From: Chelonoidis abingdonii
Taxonomy: Eukaryota > Chordata > Testudines > Testudinidae
Length of the DNA: 64,000 nucleotides
Direction: 5' to 3'
NCBI RefSeq assembly: GCF_003597395.2
Contig: NC_133790.1
Span: 26,452,017-26,516,016 of the forward strand
Notes under the pieces: generated by a model
Told to the model about the DNA's origin: nothing
Seen by the model: only the letters and a program-made list of their open reading frames with translations
Databases searched by the model: none
In this document: piece by piece, positions 45,055 through 56,890 of the stretch
Layout of the letters: each line of letters starts with the position of its first letter
Numbering within the stretch: position 1 is the first letter of the stretch
Program-made: the position numbers and the translations under genes

Positions 45055-46500
45055 TTTGTCTCTGTGGGCTACGTATATTGTTTTCTGTTATTTATAGTGT
45101 ATGTGGGAGGGATGCTGCGCATCTCAATTTATTTGCTTTGCTTTGTAGTTTATTTGGAAGAAGTCCTACTGCAAATGTGATTTATTTTTTTTTAGTTTTT
45201 TGTTACAAATCCCAGCACTATGCTGAAAAATACAAAATGGTGTCGTCTAACCATTTACTTTCTATGAATTAGAAAACTTGATGCTTCACCAGCATCTTTC
45301 CAATGAGGATCTCATTCATGAGTATTCATTACCTAAACTTCACAGCACATATATGAGGTAGAGCAGGGGCACTGTGCAGCCTCAATTTAATGAAACACTT
45401 GCTGAAATCCCATTGATTTCAGTGGGATTTAAGCACACACTTAAGTTAAGCGTGTGTGTAAGAGTTTTGATCGATCATAGCCTGTGTAAGAAACACTCCA
45501 CCCAACACTGAGATGCAGCTACTACCAAGATGGAACACAGCAGCTGTTTAGTAGCGCACAGCAACATCAGCCAGCACTATGCAGTAAGCCAGGAAATGAA
45601 GAAGAATCCCTTGAAATGAAAGTTAGTTTCAAATTTGGTAAGTGGTTGAATGTTAATGATTCATACTGCTGCTTAGATAGCTGAGGACGCTCTGAGAAGA
45701 GTGAACGGTGCTGAGGAACATCTCAAGGGCCAAATTTTGTGGCCAGCAGGATTTGAGCCAAAGTGCTTTAGCAACTAGAAGACAGACTCAAAATGATTAA
45801 GCAGACTTCTTTCTTTCTTAAACAGAACTCAGATAGCCTGGGTTCATTTCATCATTGCCCTGAGCACCTCTGCACCACCTAGGCTGCCTGAAATTGGCCA
45901 TGATGCACTTGCAAGAAATACCTGGGGGAAATCTGCCGTGGGTGGGGTTCTCCTAAGCACAGAGCCAGGTCTGCTCACTCTGTGCCACTTCTACAGCAGC
46001 CCCAGGTAAGGTGGCATTCTGGGATGGGTCACAGATGTGGAGAAGAACAGGCCAGAAAAGAGAGGGTGTGTGTGGCCAATGTGGACATAAGTCCTGATGC
46101 TGATTCTGTGCACCAGCAGAACCCCACTGAGCCCACTGCAACAGGGCTGCAAGTTTGTGTAGCACCTGAATGTCTCCTACATCTCCCAGTGTGGGAGCTG
46201 CCATCTTGGTCAGCACACCAATGATTTAACCAGGAACCTACAGAGCTAAATGCCTGCATCTTGACAGTTGGAGCTAAGAAGTCAGGCTCTGTAACAGACT
46301 CGCATCCTCTGCAGATCAGACATACAGAGGGACACAACACACGCTAGCCCATGAGTTACACACACCTTCTGGACAGAAGAAGCTCAACCCAAGCAGTTCA
46401 AATCCTGGGTAAATTCCCATTTCCATGATTACTGCCATCTTGGCCCACACACAGGGATTTACTAGAGTCTCTCCAGAGGTTAAGGCATCTCTCTCTCTCT
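45055..46500. other. Gene-free stretch
   Basis: 45390-45470 has an inverted old-repeat trace (tcccattgatttcagtggga then tttaagcacac). The overlapping open frames at 45950-46340, up to 103 residues, lack domains. Confidence 0.4.
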
Positions 46501-46800
46501 CTAGCTATGTCAGTGCAGCATTTTGGAGCCTGACAGGGCAAGCCTCCCAGCCCGAGCCAACGGACTCAGGCTAGCGCTCTAAAAAGAGCTAGGTAGACAG
46601 TGCTTTGATGCTGCAACTTTGGCTCGGAGCTGCAACTCCAAAATACTGCTACACTGCTATCTTTAGTGTGCTAGCATGAGCCCTGCTGGCCAGAGTCCAT
46701 TGCCCTGGGCTGGAAAGTTCGCTTCCCCAAGCTCCAAAATGCTGTGTGGACGTCCTTTACAGTTTGAGCTAGCAAGGCAAGTTCTGTAGCTGGAGCCTGT
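46501..46800. mobile_element. Diverged MITE related to the 38.7/61.6-kb group
   Basis: Words such as agctatgtcagtgcagcatt, gagctaggtagacagtgct and tactgctacactgctatc alternate with inverted partners. Ends are too decayed to place exactly. Confidence 0.4.
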
Positions 46801-47195
46801 TATGGACACATTCGCTGGGGCTCAGGCACACAGAGGGATGCATATTACACAATTGATATAGGGGTGTATCTGGCCCATTAAATTTTTTTTTAAGTGGTTT
46901 AAACATAGCATCTAGGCTGAGAATTCAAGCACTCCGCCTGGAAGTTTGGCAATATGAATAGATTGAGGCAGCATGAACCTGGCTATGTTGCACACATGGT
47001 ATTAACTCCATGCTTTCCTTGTTACATATAAACCTTAACACTTTCCACTTTATGGAATTTACATTGTACCAAAAAAAGGGGCCAACTGGCTGAGTTAACA
47101 GTGCAGTAAAAACCTTTATTTGTAGAACTGCCTGGCCTTCGAACACTTGATTTCTCAACCTTACCTTTATATTAACCATAGTTTTTGCATTCAAA

Positions 47196-47389
47196 TACAC
47201 TGCTACCTCGATATAACGCCACCTGATATAAAACAAATTCAGATATAACGCAGTAAAGCAGTGCTCTGGGGGAGGGGTGGGCTGCACACTTTGGTGGATC
47301 AAAACAAGTTCAATATAACATGGTTTCACCTATAACACGGTAAGATTTTTTGGCTCCCAAGGACAGTGGTATATCGAGGTAGAGGTGTA
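47196..47389. mobile_element. Tigger/pogo-like MITE, 194 bp
   Basis: The left end tacactgctacctcgatata and the right end, reverse-complemented, tacacctctacctcgatata match at 18 of 20 positions. Both begin with TA, consistent with the TA target of the superfamily. Interior gatataacgcagtaaagcag and acctataacacggtaag carry further complementary words. No transposase is present; such copies depend on an autonomous Tigger. Confidence 0.82.
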
Positions 47390-47804
47390 TCATTATTATC
47401 CAAACAAGAGACAATTATGCCCTCCCTAGTTCCCAACATATCAATTGTTGCCTCACGTCCAGGACATTGGAAAGGGACATGTTAGAAGGAATGGATAGAC
47501 ACTTTATTTAAAAAAATCACACAAAGTGCTACCCTCCCTAGTTAGTGTCAGGGAGTGTTATTGTCTGTTGACATCAAAGTACATCCAAACTTTATGGCCC
47601 CTACCCTGGCCTCATTGATGTCAGTAACAAAACTCTGATTGATTTCCATCGTGCAATATGAGCCCTTGTGCCAATGCTACCAATGTTCCAACTTAGCAAG
47701 AATTAGCGGGTAAGATGACGACAGAGGGGTAAATCTGACATAGGAAGTCATAACTAATAGCCGACAGTCTGACTCACTGCTGAGCTGGTATAGATGTGCC
47801 CAAC
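47390..47804. other. Gene-free stretch
   Basis: No element recognised. Confidence 0.35.
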
Positions 47805-48265
47805 ATTGCTAGTTGAAATTTTTTTTTGATGGAACAGTACATTGAAAAATGTACTTTTATCAAAATGGTTCACGAGAAAGTGTTGATTTCATTGAAAATG
47901 TCGAGTGTGGGGAAACTAAATAAATCTTTTTTTTTTAATTTCTTGCTTTGTTTTAATGTCCAAGTGTTGCATTTTGGTAAGATAAAAACATTTCATTTCA
48001 ACTTTCTCATTTTGGTTCATCCTGTATATTGTATTTAATGTTATCCCATATATATTATAGTTCCTGTTTGGTTAGTATATGATGTTTCCAAACAAAACAT
48101 TTCCACATTATCTAAATGAAATGATTAAACATTCTTTCCAAATTGAAATGTCTCCAAATGACAAGGTATCAGTTTTTTTCATTCCAGTTGAGAGTGAAAA
48201 CCAATTTCAAAATATTAGAATTTCCCACAGAACAGAAATTCCAGTTTTTAACAACTCTCATACCC
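47805..48265. repeat. AT-rich TTTTGG/CCAAAA-type degenerate repeat
   Basis: Words such as tgcattttggtaag, catttcatttcaactttctc and tttggttcatcctgtatatt recur with complementary versions (aaaacatttccacattatct, caaattgaaatgtctcc). It is a member of the dispersed AT-rich group. Confidence 0.5.
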
Positions 48266-48329
48266 CAGAATAGACTGAGAGTTTAAAATCTTGGAAATGA
48301 GCTTGGAAAGAGCCTGCTATTGCTTAAGC

Positions 48330-48497
48330 AATGGGGAGGGATCGCTCAGTGGTTTGAGCATTGGTCTGCTAAACCCAGGGCTGTAAATTCAATCCCTGAG
48401 GGGGGCCATTTAGGGATCTGGGGCAAAATTCTGTCAAGGGGTTGCACTAGATGAGCTCCTGAGGTCCCTTCCAACCCTGAGATTCTATGATTCTAAG
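48330..48497 (+). mobile_element. Cry I-type tRNA-derived SINE
   Basis: ggggagggatcgctcagtgg carries the A-box region, aattcaatccctgag the B-box region, then gccatttagggatctggggc, and the tail gaggtcccttccaaccctga then gattctatgattct matches the CR1 3' end. It is nearly full length. Confidence 0.92.
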
Positions 48498-49192
48498 GCA
48501 AAGGGAATTTTAAAAATAATTTTCCGCTGATTTTTGAAGAGAGGTACTGTCACTCTGTAAAGAAGCACAACTTGCTTCATCTCTCTGGGATATATAACCC
48601 CATTCTCTGCTTGGTAGATTTCCATCCTGTATAGTGTTGCCTTTTCTTTGATTAGATCTGCTACAAGAACCTATTGCTACAGGCCTGTCTGCAATGATGT
48701 TCCTTCTATACCTAAGAAGTTTTGCCTGAGGGAAAAAAAAATTAAAAATCCTCTTTCTCACTAATGAGAGGGACAAAGATAGACTCAAGGATCTAAAATG
48801 GAGGTATGTGAGCATTAAAAAGGTAGGGTCTGTTGTTCCAGGATGAATTGTCTTTGCTGTTTCCAGAGCCTTTGGAGTATCCATAAACAATCCTCAAAGG
48901 GTGATTTTTCTCTCATGCGTTCTGAGTTGCTTGTAGATTTCTGGAAGAAAGTGAGAAAACCCACTCAGATTTTCTCTTTTGTTTGATTGGATTTCATGGC
49001 AATGACGGTATCATTCCCTAGGAATCCAGGCTTGGCTTTCCCAGGCATTGGTCCAGTTTTCCTTGCTGCATTTGGGTTTGGGATTTCACCATGTTTTTTC
49101 TTTGTGCTCACCTTTCGTGGAACAGCATGGAGCTCACCTACCACCTGATGCATAGCCTCTTTTAACACCCCTTTTAGTGCATTTACAGCATT
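48498..49192. other. Gene-free stretch
   Basis: Nothing recognised beyond A-rich runs near 48728-48745. Confidence 0.4.
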
Positions 49193-49200
49193 GCTTAGAA

Positions 49201-49940
49201 CAGAGGGTCTCACAACAATTTTTTTTGGTGGCCTCAGAATGCAGCCACCATCTCTTGCTGGTGGCCGCCCTGACAATTTTTCCTAAAATACTTAATTAAT
49301 TTTAGGAAAAACAAATAAATATGACCATATACAGGTCCAAATCATTGCAATCTGTTTACGTAGGATTTTTTCCCCCAGACTCAATAATACACATAATGTA
49401 CAGTTGTCCCTATTCTTTTACTGGACCTAAACATAATAGAAACACAAATAAGGTGCTTTATATGTTCTTGTCTTTGGCTTTCTTTTGGTTGTTTTTTTTT
49501 CAAGATGCGCTAGTTGCTAAGTCTGCTGTGAAAAGTGATATTAACAATCATACAAATATATCACTTTTTGCAGCAGACTTACTCAGCCCCAGCAAGCCCT
49601 GGATGGGGAGGTGGATATAGAAGCAGCAGGTGCCTGGAAGGGGAGTAACCTTGGGGCCAGAACCTACCACTGTATGGCCAGGGAAGGGAGCCTGAAGCCC
49701 CAGGACTGGAGACTGCCACCTGCCAACCAAGAGCTGGAGCCTGACCCCACAAGCCCTGGGAAGGTGGGAACAAACTGGCTGTCTGCTCCTCCAGCTTTTG
49801 TGTCTCCAAAGGTGGGCAGGGCCCAACCACTGCTGGTGGCCCTTGGGGATGGGGGGGGTGCTGCTTTGTGCCTCCCTATCACCGCCCAGGAGTTTGTGGC
49901 CACAAGAAAAGTCCCTGGTGGCCACATTTGAGAAACGCTG
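49201..49940 (+). mobile_element. hAT element, 740 bp, perfect 8-bp TSD
   Basis: It is flanked by gcttagaa (49193-49200 and 49941-49948). The left end cagagggtctcacaac and the right end (reverse-complemented) cagcgtttctcaaatg share the CAGnG..TCTCA pattern. Both subterminal regions carry ggtggccNc words. It contains a separate 22-bp hairpin (49519-49580) and a GC-rich right half with chance open frames. No transposase is visible. Confidence 0.85.
49519..49580 (+). other. Hairpin: 22-bp stem, 18-nt loop
   Basis: Arm aagtctgctgtgaaaagtga then ta (49519-49540) pairs with 49559-49580, whose reverse complement reads aagtctgctgcaaaaagtga then ta, 20 of 22 matching. The loop is 49541-49558. It lies inside the 740-bp hAT element and may be a tiny nested foldback element. 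Stem and loop size overlap those of pre-miRNAs, but there is no expression evidence. Confidence 0.6.
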
Positions 49941-49948
49941 GCTTAGAA

Positions 49949-50577
49949 AGTGCCTCTAATAAAGTCACAGGCCTTTGAATCTGAGCACATAGTTTGCCTC
50001 TCCAGCAAGTCTTATTTCTGTCTCACCATTGTGGTGTTGACAAAAGGACAGCTGGGATTAATCTGCTTTCTTCTCTATGTTGTTTCTAGTTGCATCTGAT
50101 GGCTGAGGGCTATTAAGCATGTGGGGGTTGTAGTCTCTGGGTAGGCAGGGTGGGTTTTGCCTATCCTGTTCTGGTTCAGATGAAGTATTACTGCACTTTT
50201 AGCAGCAGAAACCCATTTTGTCAGTTTCCTGAAAAGCAAAAGAAAATATGTTGATTTTACCATGAGAATGTCAGGTTTTGTCAAACTCCTGTGTCGTCTG
50301 ATCACAAGAACTGGTTTTCACTTTACAAAAGAAAGCTAAGTGGATTCACCTGAGGGTGAGGGATCCATCAGCTGCCTGTGGGTGTCTGGGCTGGGCAGTG
50401 CCAACTCTGGCACATCTGGTTGAGGTGCTGAACTAAAAGCTGCCCCAGAAGCAGGCCAGGAAGCAAATTGTGACGGAGAGTCATAATTCTCTCTATTTTC
50501 CACATTTGCTCCCAGGAAGAAGTAATCTGCTCCTTATCTATACCAATATCCAATTGCTTCCCACTAGCTTAGCACTG
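49949..50577. other. Gene-free stretch
   Basis: No repeat or coding signal recognised. Confidence 0.4.
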
Positions 50578-50760
50578 TGGGGTAGGGATAGCTCAGTGGT
50601 TTAAGCATTGCCCTGCTAAACCCAGGGTTGTGAGCTCAATCTTTGAGAGAGCTATTTAGGGATCTGGGGCAAAAATCTGTCTGGGGATTGGTCCTGCTTT
50701 GAGGAGGGGGTGGGAGTAGATGACCTCCTGAGGTCCCTTCTAACCCTGGGATTCCATGAT
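50578..50760 (+). mobile_element. Cry I-type tRNA-derived SINE
   Basis: gtagggatagctcagtggtt (A-box region), gggttgtgagctcaatcttt (decayed B box), gagctatttagggatctggg, and the CR1-like tail gaggtcccttctaaccctgg then gattccatgat. It retains gggggtgggagtagatgacc before the tail, so it is a longer variant than the 48.3-kb copy. Confidence 0.92.
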
Positions 50761-51014
50761 GGGGACAGAGTCAAGGCTTCATCTACACTCTTCCCCTCCC
50801 CACCAACTTGAGAAAGAGGGAGATCAGCAACTCCATCCTCTTACATTGCAACTCATGATGTGGGTAGCCCCCCAAGAGGAATGCAGAGGTGCCTTGCAGC
50901 CCATAAATCCCAAGCATGGACATACAGAACAAGAGACCATCCTTCCCACACATCCTCACTCTTTGCTCATTTTGAGTATTGCTAACTCTGTCTGTGTGCC
51001 CCAGTGCACAGATC

Positions 51015-51094
51015 TGAGACCATTGTAGATTCCTCTCTTCTAGGAATTCTATCAATGACTCCCTGACATTTAGGGCCATATTCTGATGTCACAT
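51015..51094 (+). repeat. 80-bp perfectly duplicated segment, copy 2
   Basis: It is identical to 40472-40551 over its whole length. It sits between a stretch with no named repeat and a CR1 3' part. Confidence 0.92.
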
Positions 51095-51144
51095 CAAATC
51101 CTAGTACCTGACTGCACAGGTAATGCCATTGAATGACAAAGAGA

Positions 51145-51470
51145 TTGCTAAGGGGGGATATGATAAAGGTCTATAAAATCATGAATATGGAGAAAATGAA
51201 CAGGGCTGTTATTTCTCTCTTCACAAGGCACAAAAACCAGGGGTCACCCAATGAAATTAATAGGCAGCAGGTTTAAAACAGGCCTAAGGAAGTACTTCTT
51301 CATGCAGTGCAGGCAAACCATGAAACTTGTTGCAAAGGGATGTTGTGAAGTCCAAAAGTATAATTGGGTTCAAAAAGATTTAGATAGAGTCATAGATGAT
51401 AGGTCCATCAATGGCTATTAGCCAAGATGGTCAGGAATGCCACCGCGTGTGCTAGGTGTCCCTTAGGTTA
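51145..51470 (+). mobile_element. CR1 LINE 3' fragment
   Basis: gggggatatgataaaggtct, aaaccaggggtcacccaatg, agtacttcttcatgcagtgc and gtccatcaatggctattagc then caagatggtcagg follow the same order as in the CR1 at 33.1-33.4 kb. It is truncated at both ends with no intact frame. Confidence 0.82.
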
Positions 51471-52639
51471 AATCTGGCCCCAAACCCCAACTAACATAGC
51501 TCATACATGGGTTTGCCAGCGGCTGAAGGTGCTCAGTGGTTCCCTGCTCATGTGTTCCCACATCTGCAAAAGTCCCAGAGGCAATCAGGGCAGCAAGGTA
51601 CAGCAGAGAAGATTGTGCCCAGGTCACTGTCTGTGGAGCGGTATTGGAGAAAAGAAGGATGGCATTCAGCTTGTCTATCTACAGCAGTCCCTCTGCCTGG
51701 TGTGGGAATAAGACTGCTTAGTTTCTGGTTATCTGCCAGCTCTACACTGTCCAGGGGAAGTAAGGGAGAGTGATCTGTTCCCCTCCTACATGTTGTAGGC
51801 TGCAGCCAGAGAAGACTCCTCTGCTCTCCCATCACCATGAGAGTTGGTAGAAGAGGAGAGGATCCAGAGCAGCAGTCAATCAAAAAGCCTCCCCTCTCCT
51901 CCCTCATTAAAATCTAGCACAAATGTGAATTCAGCCGAATGTTAGGCACCACCTCCCACCCACAGCTGTAATACACCTCTCTACATCGAGTGGGGCAGCT
52001 GGGACCAGTTCTCCTTCTCAGTCCTCAGACACAGCCCCACCCAGAGATTCACTGCCATTCTTCTGGATGTGATCAGAGAAAAGAAACACCAGGAAACTGC
52101 AGCAAGCCCCTGCTGCATCTGTACGAAATTACACTGTGGAGGGGGGCTGGGGGAATGAACAACAGCCACATATCCTCCTTTGGACAGGACACAATTTACG
52201 CTAATCTAGTTAGTTTTTACTAGATTGGTCCTTGGCAATCTGGTCTGTATAAAATAATGTGACTGAACCCAGCCAGCTTTCAGTGACACCACAAAACATC
52301 TCTCTGTCTCACCAAGAGACAGCCCATGCATTCTCTGAGTCAGGAGTTTACAGCTAAACCAGATTTTCCGCAAAGGGCTAAATGGGTCAGATTGAACTTT
52401 GTGGCTCATAGAATTTCTGTTCTGCTTGCGTGATCTCCCACAAAGACTCCAAAAGGAAGCTCTGAAGTCTCTTTCTTTCCTCAGTCTCTGCTTCTCTCTC
52501 TCCAGAGGTGCTTTTGCTCCCTACCGTTAAAGTGAAATTAAGATAATGAGTCAAAGAGGAGAGAGGCGTAGGGAGGGGAAGGGGAGGAGAAAATAAAAGA
52601 AAATACAAAGAAGAGATATTCTTCTGACAGATAATTAGG
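51471..52639. other. Gene-free stretch
   Basis: Frames of 60-119 residues overlap at 51507-51907 on both strands and show no domain. Purine-rich sequence lies at 52550-52610. Confidence 0.4.
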
Positions 52640-53060
52640 GAGATTGGTTTACCAGCCAGGGACTAAATGCTGGCTTCTCGGCTGAAAGAGTCCCCAGTGA
52701 CCCATTGTGTGACTTTAATTTCTCAGGGGGTCCCTTAAGCAGGTGCCCTCTGACAGGTAGTCAATAGAGGACTTCTGGCTAAGCACCAGCAGCTCATTGA
52801 AGAGGTCAAAGCTGGAGGTCAAAGACCAAGGCTTGAGAGGTTGTTAGGTCAGGAGCCATCATGGTGACAGATGAACCTAAACATGTTCCCGTCTCTGTCG
52901 CTCTCTCTTGTAAAGAAGCGAAGCCGGCGTCTCTGGAGATCGGCCCCCCCCTTTTACAATGAAAGGTTCCTGTTCGTGTCCTGCCTGCACCTCTCAACTG
53001 GTCTTCATTAGCTGAAGTATACCGCTTGGTCACTGCCCGCCGTCTCACACTGAGAGGGTG
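52640..53060. promoter_or_regulatory. Candidate regulatory block with tandem AGGTCAAAG sites
   Basis: gaggtcaaag occurs at 52802-52811 and again at 52815-52824, giving two same-strand AGGTCA nuclear-receptor half-sites 13 bp apart. The surroundings (ttgtgtgactttaatttctc, tcttcattagctgaagtata) are repeat-free and of mixed complexity. No core promoter or exon is attached. Spacing of 7 between half-sites is not a classic dimer spacing, so binding by two monomers is the likelier reading. Confidence 0.3.
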
Positions 53061-53329
53061 CTGTCTCCATACCTCTCAACTGTTCCTCATTAGGTAGAAC
53101 AGGCCCCTATTGTCCTGAATGAAGACTCCTTTGTTTCTCACATACAGCCGGGCTGGAAAAGCAGAAACTGATACAAAACAATGCAGCACTATTTATAGGG
53201 AGCCTGACATTGAAGAGGGAGCAATGTTTCTCACAGCTCTCACTACTGGAGTGCAAGAAAGTGTGTGTGTGAAAGAGAGGGAGCATACATATATACAGAT
53301 GTTATAGATCTTTTTATTTCCCCACATAC
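53061..53329. other. Gene-free stretch
   Basis: A short gtgtgtgtg tract lies near 53261. Nothing else. Confidence 0.35.
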
Positions 53330-53545
53330 AGACACTGTTTTATCTAGTTCTCTCTCTAGCTAGCCCAGTATGCGCTCCTCCAGCTATCTGTCAGGCTCTA
53401 TCTATCCCCCTTACATATCGCTCTCTCTCCCTCTCCCAGTTCCCATATACACCCCCATCTCTTTATCTCCCTATACATCCCTTTATCTGGCTGTCTATAT
53501 CAATCTATTTGCCTATCTCAGCTTATCTGTCTAGCTAATCATGCA
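53330..53545 (+). repeat. Degenerate TCTA/TCTC microsatellite
   Basis: Interrupted ctctctctctagctagc, ctatctatccccc, tcgctctctctccctctccc and tatctgtctagcta runs make up most of the interval. Confidence 0.7.
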
Positions 53546-55834
53546 GAGATGGATTCACTCTCGCTGGCCTAGAAAGGTGTAATTTGCACTGCCTACATAC
53601 CACACCCTCTGGCAGACATACCTGAAGGGAGGTCTGGGGGTGTTGGTGCCACTGGCCCCTTCCTTGAATTATCCACTGGGAGCAAGCAGTTTTCATTCTT
53701 CCTTCCTAGGTTCTGGGAGGCTTCGGACCACCCTCAGCTGCCTTTGCTCTGCCTCCTGCGAAGCCAGCACTGTCCATGTTTTGGGCAGAGCTAGCTTCAC
53801 TGGTGGATGGGGGCATTGTAGCCACTTTGCACTGCTTCCATCCGTCCCTAGTTGACTTTCTGCCTTGGCTGAAGTTACGCTGACCAACGCTTGTGTGGAC
53901 TCTTGTCTGAGTTGAGCCTGAGGTCTTGGTGGGTGGGCAGATGCAGTGGTGCTGCAAACTGGCATCATGACAGATGTGTCTTGGGTTGTAAATCATACAC
54001 AAATAAATAAAAAAGTCTACATGAACAGCTGGCTCCTCTGCCAGGTAACATCTCCTTCCTGTCCAGGAGCGTTCATCCGTACCACAGCCAAGTAGCAGTT
54101 GTGAGATCACGGGATTCAGTAGAAAGCTTTGGAGGTTGGACTGAACCCCAGGATTCTGATCCTTCTAGTCCAAAAGAATCAGATTTGATTTAAATCGTGC
54201 TTCGAATCCCAAGATAGTGGCAGCTGTAAAGCCTGGTTTTCAGAAATTCTGGACACCAAAACGTCACTTGAAATCAGTCAGTACATCAATGAAATGATGC
54301 CCACATGGAGCTAGGGATATAGGAATAGGCACTGTTGTAACCTCCTGGCCTACAGTGGTTTTGGTGCATCCATAAACAGGCACTCCTATTTCACATATGC
54401 ACTAAGCAACCCTCACACGATGTAACCTTCTGGGTGGCTGTGTCGAGCCCTAAAATTGTACCCATATGGCCCTATGGAAGTGCAAAATGCAGCATACATA
54501 ATGCCCTTTGGGGTGTGGACTTTCTCACTCTGATGTAATTTCTAAGCCTGCTGGAGTTATAAAAAGAAACTGACATCAACGCATAATGCCAATGGAAAAC
54601 TAATGATACTTATAGAGCTGGCTGTGTCTGGCACAGATGTTTCAGCAGGCAGCCAGACACGTTGAGGGGAAGCCCTGACAATTCTTTTGCAGAAAGATGG
54701 GAACATTCATTGATTGGCTGTAGTGACAATATTATGTCCACTCTCATCATAGACTCAGTCCTGGGACCTGGTCTGTTACATTCACAACTTACCCTCATGT
54801 GCAGCTTTGCTGAAAAAATGTTTCTACGCTTTGTTACAGCTAGTGTGGCAGGCTAGTTTCACTATCATCACGTGAGTATGACCAGCACCACTAGTCCTTT
54901 AGGCCTCCTTAGAATAGTTATGACAACTGCTCTGTAGCATGGTTTTGAGCACTTTAGTGCAGTGGAAGGGAAGTAATTGAGTCTTTGGTGTTATCCCCTC
55001 TCTGCTGCTCAGCCTGGCAGGTGGCATCTCATTGGTTTGGATGGATGCCCTTTGTCTGTAGCTGGGGCTTTTTGAATGTAAAAATAATATGCCAGCGTGG
55101 AATTTCTAGACTTGCACCAGGCTACATTTTTATTGCACATTTAACTGAAAGCCCTGAATGGATCTGTCCTGAAGAGTAAGTCAGAAAGTTTGGGGATATT
55201 TTTGAGGGCTTAGCACAGCGTGATGCTCCATGTGGGTTTTTAGGTGGACAGGGGATTAAATTTAACCTTTTTTTTTTCCTCATTGATTTTTAAAATTGGT
55301 ATGTTTTCATTTTCATAGCCAGCCTTTGTAGCCATCTGATCTTATTGCTGATATCCTTATTCTGTCTTCACCCATCCCTCTTGTTTGCTACTCTCGCTCA
55401 TTGCATCTTGTCTTCAGTTAGATGTTACAATCTTCAAGGCAAGAAGGGTGTCTTTGTGCAGCACCAAGCCTGAGATCCTGATCATGAAACACCAGAGGCC
55501 AGATTCTCATTGGGTGTAAACTGGAGAAGCTGCTTTCAAGTCAATGATGTACATCAGCTGAGCCTCTGGACCCAGGTGTGTCAAATTAGGCACACAAAAC
55601 CTGAAGCACCCAAATTCAATGGCTACTGTTGACCTTGATCATTTTGCTATGTTTAAACTTTTTTCCTCTGGTAGTTTCATTAGTCCTTGTTGTGTTTGAG
55701 GTCTTGAACTCAGGCCTAGGAATGCCTAGGTAGCTGTTGTATCCCTGCCTCCACTCTACATCTAGGGAACCCTATTGTGCTGAGAAGCCAGTAGAATTAG
55801 AGTCTAAGACAAAGCCCCCACACACGGAAACTGT
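53546..55834. other. Gene-free stretch, mostly unique
   Basis: No repeat or exon recognised. The 134-residue and 91-residue minus-strand frames at 53693-54110 have no domain. A T10 run lies at about 55269. Confidence 0.4.
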
Positions 55835-56225
55835 GATTGGAAGATGGCCTGACTCTCCTGATTGGTCCAACCACACTATTTAAGCCACAAGGACAGCCAG
55901 GAACTTGTCTGAGTGGTGAGGTGATTTCTTGTGGCTGTACCCAAGCCTGGTCCTGCTGTACACCTATTCTGTGGTTCCTGCCCTTGCACCTCACTTCCAA
56001 CCATTGTTTACCAGTCCTGGCTCTGACTTGGGCCTCTGACTATGGCTTGACTCTTGACTTTGGCAGCTGACCCTGGCTCTGCCCCTCAGCTTTAATTACT
56101 GACTGTGGTTTGACCCCTGACTCTCATAATTGACAGTTGACTCGGGGGCTGATCCTTGGCTTTGTTCCCCAATCTGGATGCCTGCTCTATCCCCCAGACA
56201 GGATGCCTGCTCTGACCACTAGGCC
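55835..56225 (+). mobile_element. LTR-like unit with CCAAT/TATA and CTGACT-rich tail
   Basis: ctgattggtccaacc (inverted CCAAT) is followed by tatttaag (55877-55884) and then gccacaaggacagccaggaa, a plausible start region. From 55960 to 56220 imperfect ctctgacttgg, tggcttgactcttgac and gaccctggctctgcc units repeat. A similar tail occurs alone at 9090-9250. Internal genes and a second LTR are absent, so this may be a solo LTR or fragment. Ends are approximate. Confidence 0.45.
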
Positions 56226-56689
56226 AGCCTGCATATATTTTGGGCCATAAGTCTTCCCCTTCTTGAAAGCAAGTGAGTAGATTAAAAATCAAAAGAACAA
56301 TTCTGCTTTTTAAATGTTGTTTAATCTTCCATTGCTCCAGCTGGCAGGAGAGAGGTGGGCCTGAACCAAGTATGCTGCTATTTTTAGAGTACTAAGTCAG
56401 TCAGGGCTAGCCCAAGTATGTCTGCCTGGGCTGGAAACTATCCCTTCCAGCTGCAGTGGAGCCACAGCTTTAGAAACAAATACATTCAAATGGGCCCAAA
56501 ACAGATCTTTTCTTTCGCTTGTCACATCTCTGAATTTTGGTGGCTCAGATAAAATAGTTACCTTTGGGATTGAGTTTGCAAGACTGAAACTCAGCTGTAT
56601 GGAGAACTGTTTGGATGCAAGGGGAGAATGTGGTATCAAAACTGCTTCTAGGTAGAACAGCTGCATTAATTTGCTACCTACACTTTTTT
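56226..56689. other. Gene-free stretch
   Basis: Nothing recognised. Confidence 0.4.
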
Positions 56690-56890
56690 AATACTCAGCA
56701 GTTTATATTTTCAAAGCGCTGTAAACATATTTAGTATTAATACAATGTTATAGTACTAACTAGTATTTGTTATAATTAACCACACCCGTTAGAGTAGGTT
56801 GTTTTCTTCATTTTACAAATCAGTGCAGTGAGGCACAGAGACACTTACTGATTTGCCCAAGACCATACAGTGGATCAGTAGCTGTGAATA
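56690..56890 (-). mobile_element. MIR SINE relic
   Basis: caaagcgctgtaaacatat, ttcattttacaaatcagtgc, gaggcacagagacacttact and gatttgcccaagaccataca follow the complement of the MIR 3' part and core in order. Confidence 0.7.

Noticed and set aside
48330..48400. tRNA-like sequence with A and B boxes
   Set aside because: It is the head of a Cry I SINE, followed by the SINE body and CR1 tail. It is not a tRNA gene; the same applies to 50578, 40838 and the MIR head at 60978.
53330..53545. Possible regulatory GAGA-type element
   Set aside because: The interval is explained by a decayed TCTA/TCTC microsatellite.
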